A stretch of 64,000 nucleotides of DNA from Leifsonia sp. Root227 (GCF_001428745.1 NZ_LMIO01000002.1:705533-769532), one strand, 5' to 3'; positions 26,432-34,992 are shown, numbered from the stretch's first letter. Numbers and translations are program-made. The notes: a model not told the origin generated them from the letters alone.

Positions 26432-26983
26432 ATGACCATCGACATCCCCGGCTACAAAGCAGGCACCTGGACCATCGACCCGGCGCACTCCGAGGTCGGC
26501 TTCAGCATCCGCCACCTCATGATCAGCAAGGTGAAGGGCGTCTTCGAGAACTTCGACGCCACCTTCGTCACCGCAGAGAACCCGCTCGAGTCGACCGTGA
26601 CCGCGAAGGCGGACGTCGCGTCGGTCAACACCAAGGACAAGAACCGCGACGCGCACCTGCGCACCGGCGACTTCTTCCTCGCCGACGAGTTCCCGACCAT
26701 CGACTTCGTCTCCACGGGCGTCCGCCACGAGGGCGGCGACTTCCTCGTCGACGGCGACCTCACGATCAAGGGCGTGACCAAGCCGGTCACCTTCGAGTTC
26801 GACTTCGGCGGCTTCGGCCAGGACCCGTACGGCAACTACAAGGCCGGTGCGACCGCGAAGACCACGATCAACCGCGAGGACTTCGGCCTCACGTACAACG
26901 CGGCCCTCGAAACCGGCGGCGTGCTCCTCGGCGAGCAGGTCACCATCACGCTCGAGCTGCAGGCGGTTCTCGCCAACGCGTAA
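26432..26983 (+). CDS. YceI-family protein
   Basis: A 183-residue YceI-like protein, a lipocalin-fold family that binds isoprenoid or polyisoprenoid lipids. It shows the family opening YKAGTWTIDPAHSEVGFSIRH, then FDATFVTAENP, the NRDAHLRTGDFF motif and DLTIKGVTKPVTFEF. There is no signal peptide, so this version is cytoplasmic, as often in actinobacteria. A strong ribosome-binding site (AAGGAG) lies before the ATG at 26432. Physiological role unclear; it stands alone and is followed by a terminator. Confidence 0.92.
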   Translation: MTIDIPGYKAGTWTIDPAHSEVGFSIRHLMISKVKGVFENFDATFVTAENPLESTVTAKADVASVNTKDKNRDAHLRTGDFFLADEFPTIDFVSTGVRHEGGDFLVDGDLTIKGVTKPVTFEFDFGGFGQDPYGNYKAGATAKTTINREDFGLTYNAALETGGVLLGEQVTITLELQAVLANA

Positions 26984-27000
26984 GCGGCACGAACACCAGT

Positions 27001-27036
27001 CAGGGACTCCGCGCGAGCGGGGTCCCTGTTCTCGTT
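27001..27036 (+). terminator. Terminator between yceI and the TMEM175 gene
   Basis: CAGGGACTCCGC-gcga-GCGGGGTCCCTG, a 12-bp stem with one G-T pair, followed by TTCTCGTT. It serves yceI. Confidence 0.75.
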
Positions 27037-27061
27037 GACCGGCGCCCGCGCGACGCGCAGC

Positions 27062-27739
27062 TCAGTGGTGCCGCTTGCGCACGCCAGGCGGCCGCGGCGC
27101 CCTGAGCCGGTCGAACACCGGGTTGAGGAACTGCACCAGGAACGCCAGCGACCCGAACCACGGCGCGAGCACGACGGTCAACGCCGCGAGCCCGAGCGCG
27201 ACCAGCGTGCCCGCCTTGGTCGAGCGGACGCCGGCAGGGGAGAGGCCGGCCACCAGATCGCGCTTGGGTGAGGTCAGGTAGAACCAGTGCACCGTGGTGA
27301 TGCCGATCACGAACAGGAAGTTGAGCGGCAGCAGCAGGCGAGCGGGGAGGAAGTCGTTGTACTCGCTGATCAGGCTCGTGGTGAACGGGATCAGCACCAC
27401 GCCGAGGAGCCGGAGTGTGTTGAGCAGGGTCGCGCGCGCATCCACCCTGACCACGTACTCGAACTGCCAGACGTGGATGCGCCACAGCGTCGCCAGCAGC
27501 AGGAAGCTGATGACGAGGCTGAGGAAGCCGAACGACTGATCGCCGAGCGCGGCCCAGAGCTGCGCATTCGTGTGGACGTCGCCGAGCTTGGTGACGTCCA
27601 GGTCGAGGACCAGGAGCGTCGCCGCGATGGCGAACACGCCGTCGGTGAACGCTTCGAGTCGTCTGGTCGACACCGGCGCGCTGTCGGTGTCGTCGACCCC
27701 TGAGGCGGATCCTGACGGGGAGCTGCTGTCGGCGGACAT
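27062..27739 (-). CDS. TMEM175-family potassium channel-like protein
   Basis: A 225-residue membrane protein with six hydrophobic segments. The helix-1 signature of TMEM175 channels is clear: RLEAFTDGVFAIAATLLVLDL (about 27-47), where the family consensus is F-S/T-D-G-V-F-A-I. Bacterial members form tetrameric potassium-permeable channels. The N-terminus is Ser/Asp-rich. TAGCAT lies 6 bases before the ATG, a leaderless start. It lies 28 bp behind the FUSC gene on the same strand. Confidence 0.88.
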   Translation of the reverse strand: MSADSSSPSGSASGVDDTDSAPVSTRRLEAFTDGVFAIAATLLVLDLDVTKLGDVHTNAQLWAALGDQSFGFLSLVISFLLLATLWRIHVWQFEYVVRVDARATLLNTLRLLGVVLIPFTTSLISEYNDFLPARLLLPLNFLFVIGITTVHWFYLTSPKRDLVAGLSPAGVRSTKAGTLVALGLAALTVVLAPWFGSLAFLVQFLNPVFDRLRAPRPPGVRKRHH

Positions 27740-27745
27740 GCGGCC

Positions 27746-27751
27746 ATGCTA
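27746..27751 (-). promoter_or_regulatory. Leaderless -10 element of the TMEM175 gene
   Basis: TAGCAT on the minus strand, 6 bases before the ATG at 27739. Confidence 0.5.
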
Positions 27752-27767
27752 CGGCCAGCAGGCCCGA

Positions 27768-28856
27768 TCAGGCGCTCTCCTCCCCGGTGATCTCGTCGTG
27801 CACGCGGCGCAGGTCCTCCATCAGAGAGCCGATCAGCACCCAGTGGCGCGGGTCAGGCGTCGAGATGACGAGCGGCGCCGTCAGCACCGGGAGCCCAGCG
27901 GTATCCGTGGTCGGCTCGGCGGGCGGCGCATCCGGGTCGCGCGCGAGCAGACGCAGATCGTGCGCTGAACGGCGCAGCTCCTCCGCGATTGCCTGCAGCG
28001 TCGGCTCTCCGGCGAGCGTGTCGTCGTAGTGGTCGCGGAATGCGCGCGTCATGCCGAGCGCTCTGGTGATGATCGGACGGAACCGGGCGAACAGCTCGGC
28101 GTCGTGGTCGAGGGCGACGCGGTGCCTGCCCTGCCGGGGGTTGAGGGTCAGGCTCTCCTCAGCCTGGACCAGCGCCGCGTCCGCTTTCTTCTCCATCGGG
28201 CGCAGCAGCCTGGCCTCGATGAGCAGCGCGTTGAGCTGCGCTGCGGTCTGCGGCGTGGTGATCGCCGTCGCCAGCCGGTCGAGGGTGGCCGCGAGCTCGT
28301 TGCCGAGAGCGAGGATCGCCTTGTGCGCAGGCTCGCGTTGCACGGGAGGCACGATCGCGATGTTGATGATCACACCGATGACGGCGCCGATGATCGTCTC
28401 CACGATGCGCGCGAACGCGTACTCCGGGTTGGATGCGCCGACCGCGAGCACGAGCATCGCGGTGATCGGCACCTGGTTCGCCGTTCCCGGCGTCAGCTTG
28501 AGCGCCCAGGCGAGCAGGATCGAGATGACGACGGCGACGAGCACGATCCAGCTGTTCGTGCCGAAGGCGAGACCGATGCCGTAGGCGATGAGCACGCCGA
28601 CGATCACCCCGATGCTGCGCTCGATCGCCCGGCCGACGGACTGATTGACGCTCGGCTGCACCACGAGCAGGGCGGCGATGGTCGCGAACACCGGAAGCTC
28701 GCCAGGCAGCAGCAGGCTCGCCAGCACCCAGGCGAGGATCATGGCGACCGCGGTCTTCGCCACCTGCAGGAAGGGAACCCTGCTCGTCGTCCTGATGTTG
28801 GCGGGAAGGCTGATGTTGGCAGGAAGGCGGAGCTTGGCGGGAAATCGTGGAGCCAC
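27768..28856 (-). CDS. FUSC-family membrane protein (aromatic acid exporter-like)
   Basis: A 362-residue protein of the fusaric-acid-resistance/AaeB-like superfamily. The N-terminal half has about six membrane helices (TAVAMILAWVLASLLLPG, IGVIVGVLIAYGIGLAFG and others) and the C-terminal half (about 185-362) is soluble and helical. Substrate unknown. The start is GTG with TAGCCT 6 bases upstream. The first 20 residues come from three 18-bp DNA repeats (RFPAKL, RLPANI, SLPANI). It overlaps no neighbour but sits in a tight minus-strand row. Confidence 0.82.
   Translation of the reverse strand: MAPRFPAKLRLPANISLPANIRTTSRVPFLQVAKTAVAMILAWVLASLLLPGELPVFATIAALLVVQPSVNQSVGRAIERSIGVIVGVLIAYGIGLAFGTNSWIVLVAVVISILLAWALKLTPGTANQVPITAMLVLAVGASNPEYAFARIVETIIGAVIGVIINIAIVPPVQREPAHKAILALGNELAATLDRLATAITTPQTAAQLNALLIEARLLRPMEKKADAALVQAEESLTLNPRQGRHRVALDHDAELFARFRPIITRALGMTRAFRDHYDDTLAGEPTLQAIAEELRRSAHDLRLLARDPDAPPAEPTTDTAGLPVLTAPLVISTPDPRHWVLIGSLMEDLRRVHDEITGEESA
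28794..28847. repeat. Three 18-bp tandem repeats in the FUSC gene 5' end
   Basis: Units of 18 bp (for example GATGTTGGCGGGAAGGCT) at 28794, 28812 and 28830. The first two differ at two positions and the third is more diverged. They encode hexapeptides of the form x-L/F-P-A-N/K-I/L just before the first helix. Confidence 0.8.
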
Positions 28857-28862
28857 GGTCCA

Positions 28863-28868
28863 AGGCTA
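28863..28868 (-). promoter_or_regulatory. Leaderless -10 element of the FUSC gene
   Basis: TAGCCT on the minus strand, 6 bases before the GTG at 28856. Confidence 0.45.
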
Positions 28869-28874
28869 CCGGCG

Positions 28875-29978
28875 TCAGTCCTCGGCGGTCACCGCAGCGG
28901 GCAGTCCGAGGAAACGGCCGTACGCCGTCGCTGCCCGGCGCACCCCCGTCTTCTCCGCCGCCGTGAGCCGCGCGAACGGCAGCGGCTCGACCGTCACCGC
29001 CGACGACGTGGATGCGCGTCTCCAGGTGCCGACGACGCGCCCCGCCGAGACGAGGATCGGCGCGAACACGCCGTTCTTGCCCGGCACGACCACGGTGAAG
29101 TGCTCGTCGTCGATGACGGGCGTGCGATCCTGGTAGCCGAGCAGGTACTCGTCGAACGCCGGCAGGAGGTCGACTCCCTTCCTGGCTGCAGGAGTGCCGG
29201 CCTCCGCGTCCGCCTGCTCCGCCGTCGCAAGGTACTTCACGCCGTCCACCTCCAGCGTGCTGATCCTGTCGCCGAGCACGGCGACGGCCGTCTTCGCTCC
29301 TGCCACGGTGCCCTTGGTCCACCAGACGAAGTCCTTGAGCGTCGCCGGCCCGTGACCGTTCAGGTAGCGCAGCAGGAATTCGCCGAGCGCCTCGTCCGGC
29401 TCCAGCTCGCGCCGCTCTGGGGCCCACTCGTCCAGCAGCACGAGCGACTGCTGCGTCTTGTGCGTCGGCCCCCAGCACAGCAGGCCGTTCTGGGCGAAGA
29501 AGTAGATCAGGTGGTATCCGCGCTGCCCGGCCGTCGCGATGCCGTTGGCCTCCCACAGCGCCATCAGCTCCGCCCTGCCGATGCTGCGGCCACCGGACAG
29601 CGCTTCCGTGACGACGTCGCGCGCACGCGTGAAGTCTTCGGACTCCAGTTCGAGCTGGCGATGCCGCAGCGTGAGTCCGGCGATCATCCTCGTGGTCGTG
29701 ACCCCGAGCATCCAGCGCAGGTCGGCGGACGGCACGAAGTGGAGGGTTCCGCGCATCGGCCAGGAGCGGACGATGCTGCCGTCGTCGAGGGCCGCGAGCA
29801 CGTCGTCGCGGGTGCTGCCGGCGCTGCGGGCGCCGAGCGCCCAGCAGGCCGCACCGAAGTCCTGCGCCTGCACCGCCAGCATCCGCTGGACGACGGCCAC
29901 GGGGGTCGGAGCCGACCGATCGTCGAGGAGCTGGGCGCTTCTGCGCATCCGGAGCAGGTCGGCGCGGCGTGCTGGCAT
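28875..29978 (-). CDS. AlkZ-like winged-helix DNA glycosylase family protein
   Basis: A 367-residue member of the HTH_42 (winged-helix) family, which includes AlkZ, a glycosylase that unhooks DNA crosslinks, and E. coli YcaQ. The catalytic-type motif Q-A-Q is present (MLAVQAQDFGAA, about 37-39). AlkZ uses Q-x-Q, whereas YcaQ has Q-x-D. Other marks are RSWPMRGTLHFVPSADLRWML and LPAFDEYLLGYQDR. No antibiotic cluster is nearby, so it is likely a housekeeping repair enzyme; activity is inferred. GATACT lies 6 bases before the ATG. Confidence 0.8.
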   Translation of the reverse strand: MPARRADLLRMRRSAQLLDDRSAPTPVAVVQRMLAVQAQDFGAACWALGARSAGSTRDDVLAALDDGSIVRSWPMRGTLHFVPSADLRWMLGVTTTRMIAGLTLRHRQLELESEDFTRARDVVTEALSGGRSIGRAELMALWEANGIATAGQRGYHLIYFFAQNGLLCWGPTHKTQQSLVLLDEWAPERRELEPDEALGEFLLRYLNGHGPATLKDFVWWTKGTVAGAKTAVAVLGDRISTLEVDGVKYLATAEQADAEAGTPAARKGVDLLPAFDEYLLGYQDRTPVIDDEHFTVVVPGKNGVFAPILVSAGRVVGTWRRASTSSAVTVEPLPFARLTAAEKTGVRRAATAYGRFLGLPAAVTAED

Positions 29979-29984
29979 GGGTCC

Positions 29985-29990
29985 AGTATC
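29985..29990 (-). promoter_or_regulatory. Leaderless -10 element of the AlkZ-like gene
   Basis: GATACT on the minus strand, 6 bases before the ATG at 29978. Weaker than the others at position 1. Confidence 0.35.
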
Positions 29991-30027
29991 GCGGTCGGTA
30001 CCGACATCCGGGGAACGGCGGGTGGAG

Positions 30028-31095
30028 CTAGTGCAGCAGCCCGAGCTCGTTGAGCTGCTCGCTGAGGCTCGCTCCGTCCGGCGCGTACACCCACGGCGCC
30101 CCGCTCAGCTCGGTGTGCTTCGAGGCCTTGGAACGGCCTCCGGCGAGCACGGCCTCGCTGTTCGAGAGCTGCCGGATCGCCACAGCGGACACGCTCTCGG
30201 GATGCTCGACGGTGAACTCTCCGTAGAGCGTCTCGTCGTGCTGGCCGTCGTCGCCGATCAGCAGCCATTTGAGACCGGGGAACTCGTCGGCGAGGCGCTC
30301 CAGGCTGATCCGTTTGTGGTCGCGGCCACTGCGGAACCAGCGGTCGTGCGTCGGGCCCCAGTCGGTCAGCAGCAGCGGGCCGGCGGGGAAGAGGTTGCGG
30401 GAGAGGAACCTGGTGAGCGTCGGCGCGACGTTCCACGCGCCCGTCGAGAGGTAGATAACCGGGGTGCCGGGATGGGTCGCGGCGAGACGTTCCAGCAGCA
30501 CAGCCATCCCTGGCGTGGCGACCCGCGCGTGCTCGTCGAGGACGAACGTGTTCCAGGCGGCGAGCAGCGGCCGGGGGAGCGCGGTCACCATGACGGTGTC
30601 GTCCACGTCTGAGATGATTCCGAAGGTGGCCTTCGGGTCGACGATGAACACCGGGGACTCGAAGACGCGCGTCGACTCGTGCGTGAACATCCGGACGGTG
30701 TGCCAGCCGGGCGTGAGCTGCACCGGGATGACCGTGTCGATCACGCCGCCGCGGTCGGGCATCACCGTGTGCCTGTCGCCCTCGATCTCGATCGTGACCG
30801 GCGTATCGGCGACGGGCACGCTGGTGAACGACCGCCAGCCGCGGATGCTCTCCTCGCGTTTGCGGTGTTTCCGCTCCGCCCTGCTGCCCGGCTTCGGCTC
30901 CTTGGCGAGCACGACCCTGCCCAGGATGCGGGCCCAGGTCGGCGCGCCGTAGCCGGTGTACGGCAGAACGGTCGCCAGGTAGCCGCGCTTGCGGGCTCGG
31001 CGCGCGCGGAACTCGTGGAACGCATCCTCGATGCGCGCCGCGCGATGCATGATGGGCTCGACGCTCGCGCCGCGTTTGTCAGGGGTGGCGGGCAT
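30028..31095 (-). CDS. App1-family (DUF2183) phosphatase
   Basis: A 355-residue protein with the DUF2183/App1 domain, a HAD-superfamily phosphatase type known from yeast as a phosphatidate phosphatase. The DxDxT motif reads GIISDVDDTVMVT (about 160-172). A later conserved block is FIVDPKATF before it and LLIGDDGQHDETLY after it (HAD motif with Asp pair). The N-terminus is Arg/Lys-rich, with no signal peptide. The ATG at 31095 is the longest start; residue 16 (MHRAARIEDAFHEF) is an alternative. Bacterial substrate unknown. Confidence 0.85.
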   Translation of the reverse strand: MPATPDKRGASVEPIMHRAARIEDAFHEFRARRARKRGYLATVLPYTGYGAPTWARILGRVVLAKEPKPGSRAERKHRKREESIRGWRSFTSVPVADTPVTIEIEGDRHTVMPDRGGVIDTVIPVQLTPGWHTVRMFTHESTRVFESPVFIVDPKATFGIISDVDDTVMVTALPRPLLAAWNTFVLDEHARVATPGMAVLLERLAATHPGTPVIYLSTGAWNVAPTLTRFLSRNLFPAGPLLLTDWGPTHDRWFRSGRDHKRISLERLADEFPGLKWLLIGDDGQHDETLYGEFTVEHPESVSAVAIRQLSNSEAVLAGGRSKASKHTELSGAPWVYAPDGASLSEQLNELGLLH

Positions 31096-31223
31096 ATCTG
31101 TCTAGTTTCGCATGGACGCTGAGCACCTGTGTGTGCATCCCCCAGATCTGGGGTCGCATCCTGCGGCGAGTCGGAGCGAATTCCCCGGCATAAATGAGGT
31201 TTCCCCGAATATGATCCGAGTAT

Positions 31224-31242
31224 CACGGTCGTGGGGACCGTG
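31224..31242 (+). promoter_or_regulatory. Candidate operator of the TetR gene
   Basis: CACGGTC-gtggg-GACCGTG, a perfect 7-bp inverted repeat with a 5-base centre, about 57 bp before the TetR start and just before a TATTGT -10 (31264-31269). Size and position suit TetR autorepression. Confidence 0.45.
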
Positions 31243-31298
31243 GGGCTGGGGACCCGACAGACGTATTGTTGAGCTGCAGGAAAGAAGGAGTAGCCCTC

Positions 31299-31958
31299 GT
31301 GCCCATCAACGACCTCGTGGCCGGTCAGAACACATCCGGAGCACCGCTGGTGCGAACCGAACCGATCCAGGAGCGGAGCGCAGCGCGCATCGACGCCCTG
31401 CTCGACGCTGCGGCGGAGGTGGTGGATGAGATCGGGTTCGACCGGCTCACCACCGCTATGGTCGCCGAGCGGGCCGGAGCGTCCATCGGCACCGTATACC
31501 GGTATTTCCCCGACCGCATCGTGCTGCTCCAGGCGCTGCGCGACCGTGCCGTCCTCCGCTACCGCCAAGCCGTCGTGCAGGGCATCAGGGAGCAGGAGCC
31601 CGCGCACTGGTGGATCGCGGTGGAGTGCGCGATCGACGCGTTCGTCGGGATGTTCCGCACGGAGGCCGGTTTCCGCATCATCCGGTTCACCGACGCGGAG
31701 CGCGCTGGAGCCCCGGAGGACGAGCCGACGGCGGACGAGGACTTCTTCGCGCACCGGTTCGCCGAGATCCTCTCCGACGAGTTCGGTCTCCCGGCCGGAG
31801 ACGAGCTGACCTTCCACCTCGAAGTGGTGGTGGAGATGATGGACTCGCTGATCAACCGGGCGTTCGTGCTCGACCAGGCGGGCGACGAGCGCTTCATCGC
31901 CGAGGCCAGGGTCGTTGCCCGCGAATACCTCGAGAAGCGGTACGGCGGCGACGCCTGA
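31299..31958 (+). CDS. TetR-family transcriptional regulator
   Basis: A 219-residue TetR repressor. The helix-turn-helix is at about 40-75 (AAEVVDEIGFDRLTTAMVAERAGASIGTVYRYFPD split across helices), followed by the ligand-binding domain with FRTEAGFRIIRFTDAER. The frame opens at a TTG at 31266, but GTG at 31299 has AAGGAG eight bases upstream and is chosen. An inverted repeat lies in its promoter. Targets are unknown; neighbours are App1 (divergent) and the broken VOC gene (convergent). Confidence 0.9.
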   Translation: MPINDLVAGQNTSGAPLVRTEPIQERSAARIDALLDAAAEVVDEIGFDRLTTAMVAERAGASIGTVYRYFPDRIVLLQALRDRAVLRYRQAVVQGIREQEPAHWWIAVECAIDAFVGMFRTEAGFRIIRFTDAERAGAPEDEPTADEDFFAHRFAEILSDEFGLPAGDELTFHLEVVVEMMDSLINRAFVLDQAGDERFIAEARVVAREYLEKRYGGDA

Positions 31959-31981
31959 GCCGCTGAGGCTGGTGAGGCCGG

Positions 31982-32436
31982 TCAGGACGCGCGGCGCCTG
32001 ACCAGGCAGAACGGGTGCCCGACGGGATCCCGGTACACCCGGAAGCTGTCGCGCACGCCCGCTGGAGACGCCGGATCGGGCAGCCCCGTCTTCCGGGCGC
32101 CGAGCGCGATGGCGTGCGCCTCCGCCTGCTCCAGATCGTCGACCCCGAAATCGAGGTGCGACTGCTGCGGCACGGTCGCGTCCGGCCAGGTGGGCGCCCG
32201 GTAGTCCGGCTCGCGCTGGAACGCGATGCCGTTCGTGCCGACGGCGGGGCGCGTCTCCGCCCACTCGTCTTCCCCCTCGGTCTCGACGACCTGCCAGCCG
32301 AGCATCCCGGCGTAGAAGCGTGCAAGCTCCGCGGGATGCGGTGCGTCGAGCACAGCACCACGACATCGAACCCGATGCCCCCGAACCTGGGAATGTCGGT
32401 GGCTGGTGGCATGTTGCCATCCGATACGTCCTCCAT
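31982..32436 (-). pseudogene. VOC (glyoxalase/dioxygenase) family protein, frameshifted
   Basis: The translated pieces form one VOC-domain protein of about 150 residues split between two frames. The N-terminus (MEDVSDGNMPP to IGFDVVVL) is in one frame. The rest (DAPHPAELARFYAGMLGW, then QQSHLDFGVDDLEQA and FRVYRDPVGHPFCLV) is in another. At the junction the plus strand reads AGCACAGCAC (32349-32358), a tandem duplication of AGCAC. Removing one copy restores VVVLDAPHP exactly. The gene is therefore inactivated, slippage-prone, or mis-sequenced. TACTCT lies 7 bases before the ATG. Confidence 0.8.
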
Positions 32437-32443
32437 ACCGAAG

Positions 32444-32449
32444 AGAGTA
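32444..32449 (-). promoter_or_regulatory. Leaderless -10 element of the VOC gene
   Basis: TACTCT on the minus strand, 7 bases before the ATG at 32436. Confidence 0.35.
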
Positions 32450-32554
32450 TTCAGAGCCACCGACACGGAAAGGGGGTTCGGTGATCCGGACCGCCCGCGC
32501 CACAATTCGACGCAATCCTTTGCCAAAGCGAGCCAATCGTGTTTGGGTGAAAGG

Positions 32555-32564
32555 ACAGGCCTGT
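32555..32564 (+). promoter_or_regulatory. Palindrome upstream of the osmolyte transporter operon
   Basis: ACAGGCCTGT, a perfect 10-bp palindrome 38 bp before the ATPase start. Possible operator; no clear -10/-35 pair found in this gap. Confidence 0.25.
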
Positions 32565-32602
32565 GTCGATCCGATGCCCACTTCGAGGAATGAGCCGCAC
32601 CA

Positions 32603-33505
32603 ATGATCGAGTTCCGCTCGGTAACGAAGCAGTTCCCCGACGGCACGGTCGCTGTCGAGGACTTCTCGCTCGTCATCCCGTCGCGCGAGATCACGGTGCT
32701 CGTCGGATCCTCCGGCAGCGGCAAGACCACGATCCTGCGGATGATCAACAGGATGGTCGACCCCACCAGCGGCACCGTCGAGATCGACGGAGAAGACGTG
32801 ATGTCGCTCAAGCCGGTGCAGCTGCGCCGCAGCATCGGCTACGTCATGCAGAACTCCGGCCTGCTGCCGCATCGCAAAGTCGTCGACAACATCGCCACCG
32901 TGCCCCTGCTCCGCGGAGAGAAGAAGCGGGACGCGCGGGAGCACGCCCTCGAACTGATGGACACGGTCGGCCTGGAGCGCTCGCTCGCCGACAAGTACCC
33001 CAGCCAGCTCTCCGGTGGCCAGCAGCAGCGCGTCGGCGTCGCACGCGGTCTCGCCGTGAACCCGAACATCCTGCTGATGGACGAGCCGTTCGGCGCGGTC
33101 GACCCGATCGTGCGCGACGAGCTCCAGAACGAGCTGCTGCACCTGCAGCGCGAGCTCGACAAGACCGTGGTGTTCGTGACGCACGACATCGACGAGGCGT
33201 TCCGGCTCGGCACCCAGGTGGTCATCTTCCGCAAGGGCGGGATCGTCGCGCAGAAGGGCACGCCGAGCGAGATCCTGTCCAACCCGGCCGACGAGTTCGT
33301 CGCCTCCTTCATCGGGGCCGACCGCGGCAAGCGCGCGCTGCACATCGAACAGACCTCGACCGGCAGCGTCCTCGTCGACAGCGACGGCCGTACGGCCGGC
33401 GTGCTCACCCCAGAAGGCAGCATTTCAGAAGGCAGCACCTCAGAAGCAAGGGCCACGACCGCACAGGTCGTGGGTGCTCCGGCGCAGGGTGAGGAAGCGT
33501 CGTGA
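32603..33505 (+). CDS. Osmolyte ABC transporter ATPase (OpuC/ProU type)
   Basis: ATPase of a glycine betaine/carnitine/choline-type importer. The 300 residues show Walker A GSSGSGKTT (about 36-44), Q-loop MQNSGLLPH, signature LSGGQQQRVG, Walker B LLMDEPFGAVDP and the switch His in VTHDIDEAFRLG. The sequence after about 245 is a short Ser/Thr/Gly-rich tail; the CBS domains of typical OpuCA are missing, so osmosensing must lie elsewhere. GAGGA lies upstream. The stop overlaps the next start (GTGA). Confidence 0.92.
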   Translation: MIEFRSVTKQFPDGTVAVEDFSLVIPSREITVLVGSSGSGKTTILRMINRMVDPTSGTVEIDGEDVMSLKPVQLRRSIGYVMQNSGLLPHRKVVDNIATVPLLRGEKKRDAREHALELMDTVGLERSLADKYPSQLSGGQQQRVGVARGLAVNPNILLMDEPFGAVDPIVRDELQNELLHLQRELDKTVVFVTHDIDEAFRLGTQVVIFRKGGIVAQKGTPSEILSNPADEFVASFIGADRGKRALHIEQTSTGSVLVDSDGRTAGVLTPEGSISEGSTSEARATTAQVVGAPAQGEEAS

Positions 33506-34188
33506 GCTGGCTGTGGTCGAACTTCGGCCTGGTCTGGGACCTCACGGTCGCTCACGTCACGCTGAGCGTCTTCCCGATCGTGATCGGCTTCATCGTCTCG
33601 CTGCCGATCGGCTGGGTGGCGAACCGCTACCGGGTGAGCCGCGGCATCCTGCTGACACTGGGTGGCATCCTTTACGCCATCCCGTCGCTACCGCTGTTCG
33701 TGGCGATGCCGGCGTTGATCGGCACGCAGATCCTCGACCCGAAGAACGTGGTCTTCGCTCTGAGCCTGTACGCGCTCGCGCTGATGGTGCGCACGACAGC
33801 GGATGCCCTCGCCAGCGTTCCAGGTGACGTGATGCAGTCGGCGACCGCCATCGGCTTCAGCACCTGGCGCCGGTTCTGGGCGGTAGAGCTCCCGCTGGCA
33901 GGACCGGTGCTGCTCGCCGGACTGCGCGTGGTGTCGGTGAGCACGGTGAGCCTGGTGAGCGTCGGCTCCCTGGTCGGCGTGAGCAACCTGGGCACGATGT
34001 TCGTGCAGGGCCTGAACCAGTACAACAACGCAGAGGTGGTCACCGGCATCGTCGGCATCATCATCATCGCCCTGATCTTCGACCTCGCCCTCGTGCTGTT
34101 CGGGCGGCTCCTGATGCCGTGGACGAGGCTCGGCACGAACAAGCGCGTGACCCGCAGGGCCGCGCTGAAGGCGGTGACCGGCGCATGA
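33502..34188 (+). CDS. Osmolyte ABC transporter permease 1
   Basis: A 228-residue permease of the ProW/OpuCB family with about five helices. The EAA-type loop is ASVPGDVMQSATAIGFSTWRR (about 110-130). It starts with GTG in a four-base overlap with the ATPase gene and ends in a four-base ATGA overlap with the second permease, so all three are translationally coupled. Confidence 0.9.
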   Translation: MSWLWSNFGLVWDLTVAHVTLSVFPIVIGFIVSLPIGWVANRYRVSRGILLTLGGILYAIPSLPLFVAMPALIGTQILDPKNVVFALSLYALALMVRTTADALASVPGDVMQSATAIGFSTWRRFWAVELPLAGPVLLAGLRVVSVSTVSLVSVGSLVGVSNLGTMFVQGLNQYNNAEVVTGIVGIIIIALIFDLALVLFGRLLMPWTRLGTNKRVTRRAALKAVTGA

Positions 34189-34934
34189 CCGACATCCTCG
34201 CGGCGTTCGCCTGGGTCTTCGATCCCACCAATTGGGCCGGGCCGGGCGGCATTCCGGTGCGGCTGGGGGAGCACGTCTGGTACTCCCTGCTCACGCTCAT
34301 CCTGGCCGCCGTGATCGCCCTGCCGATCGGCTTCGCGATCGGGCACACCGGGCGGTTCCGTGGACTGGCCGTCGGCATCTCGGGCGCCCTCCGCGCCATC
34401 CCGACCCTCGGCCTGGTGGTCTACCTGGCGCTGATCACGCTGAATCTGAGCATCATTCCTCCGCTGATCGCGCTGACGATCCTGGCGATCCCTCCCGTGC
34501 TCGCAGGGGCATACTCCGGCCTCGAGTCGGTCGACAGGCGCACCATCGACGCGGCGAGGGCGATGGGGATGACCGAGCTGCAGATCCTGTTCAAGGTCGA
34601 GCTTCCGCTGTCCCTGCCGCTGATCATCGGAGGCCTGCGCTCTGCAGCGCTGCAGGTGGTCGCCACCTGGACGGTCGCGGCGATCCTGCCGGTCGGCGGC
34701 CTCGGCCGCTACCTGTTCGACGGTCTTGCCGTGCAGAAGTACGACGAGATGCTCGGCGGCTCGATCCTCGTGATCGCGCTGGCGCTCGTCACGGACGGCG
34801 TGTTCGCGATCGTGCAACGCCTCGTCGTCCCGCGCGGTGTCGCGGCAGGCAAGGTCCAGGATGTGCGCACAAAGGACCCCTGGCGCCCGTTGGGCCCATC
34901 CGTCCCGAACCACCCGCTCGGAACGAGCCTCTGA
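34185..34934 (+). CDS. Osmolyte ABC transporter permease 2
   Basis: A 249-residue permease, partner of the preceding one, again ProW/OpuCD-like. Its EAA-type loop is DRRTIDAARAMGMTELQI. A large polar C-terminus follows the last helix. The ATG at 34185 overlaps the upstream stop, which settles the start although the frame is open earlier. Confidence 0.9.
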   Translation: MTDILAAFAWVFDPTNWAGPGGIPVRLGEHVWYSLLTLILAAVIALPIGFAIGHTGRFRGLAVGISGALRAIPTLGLVVYLALITLNLSIIPPLIALTILAIPPVLAGAYSGLESVDRRTIDAARAMGMTELQILFKVELPLSLPLIIGGLRSAALQVVATWTVAAILPVGGLGRYLFDGLAVQKYDEMLGGSILVIALALVTDGVFAIVQRLVVPRGVAAGKVQDVRTKDPWRPLGPSVPNHPLGTSL

Positions 34935-34992
34935 GCCCAGCCGACGTCCCATTCCCACAGTCACATAGCACCCACCGAAAGAGAGAAATCAC

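Noticed and set aside
31982..33343. A single 453-residue minus-strand protein covering the VOC gene and the ABC ATPase
   Set aside because: Only its C-terminal third is VOC-like. The rest is antisense to the osmolyte ATPase, so the VOC gene is shorter and frameshifted.
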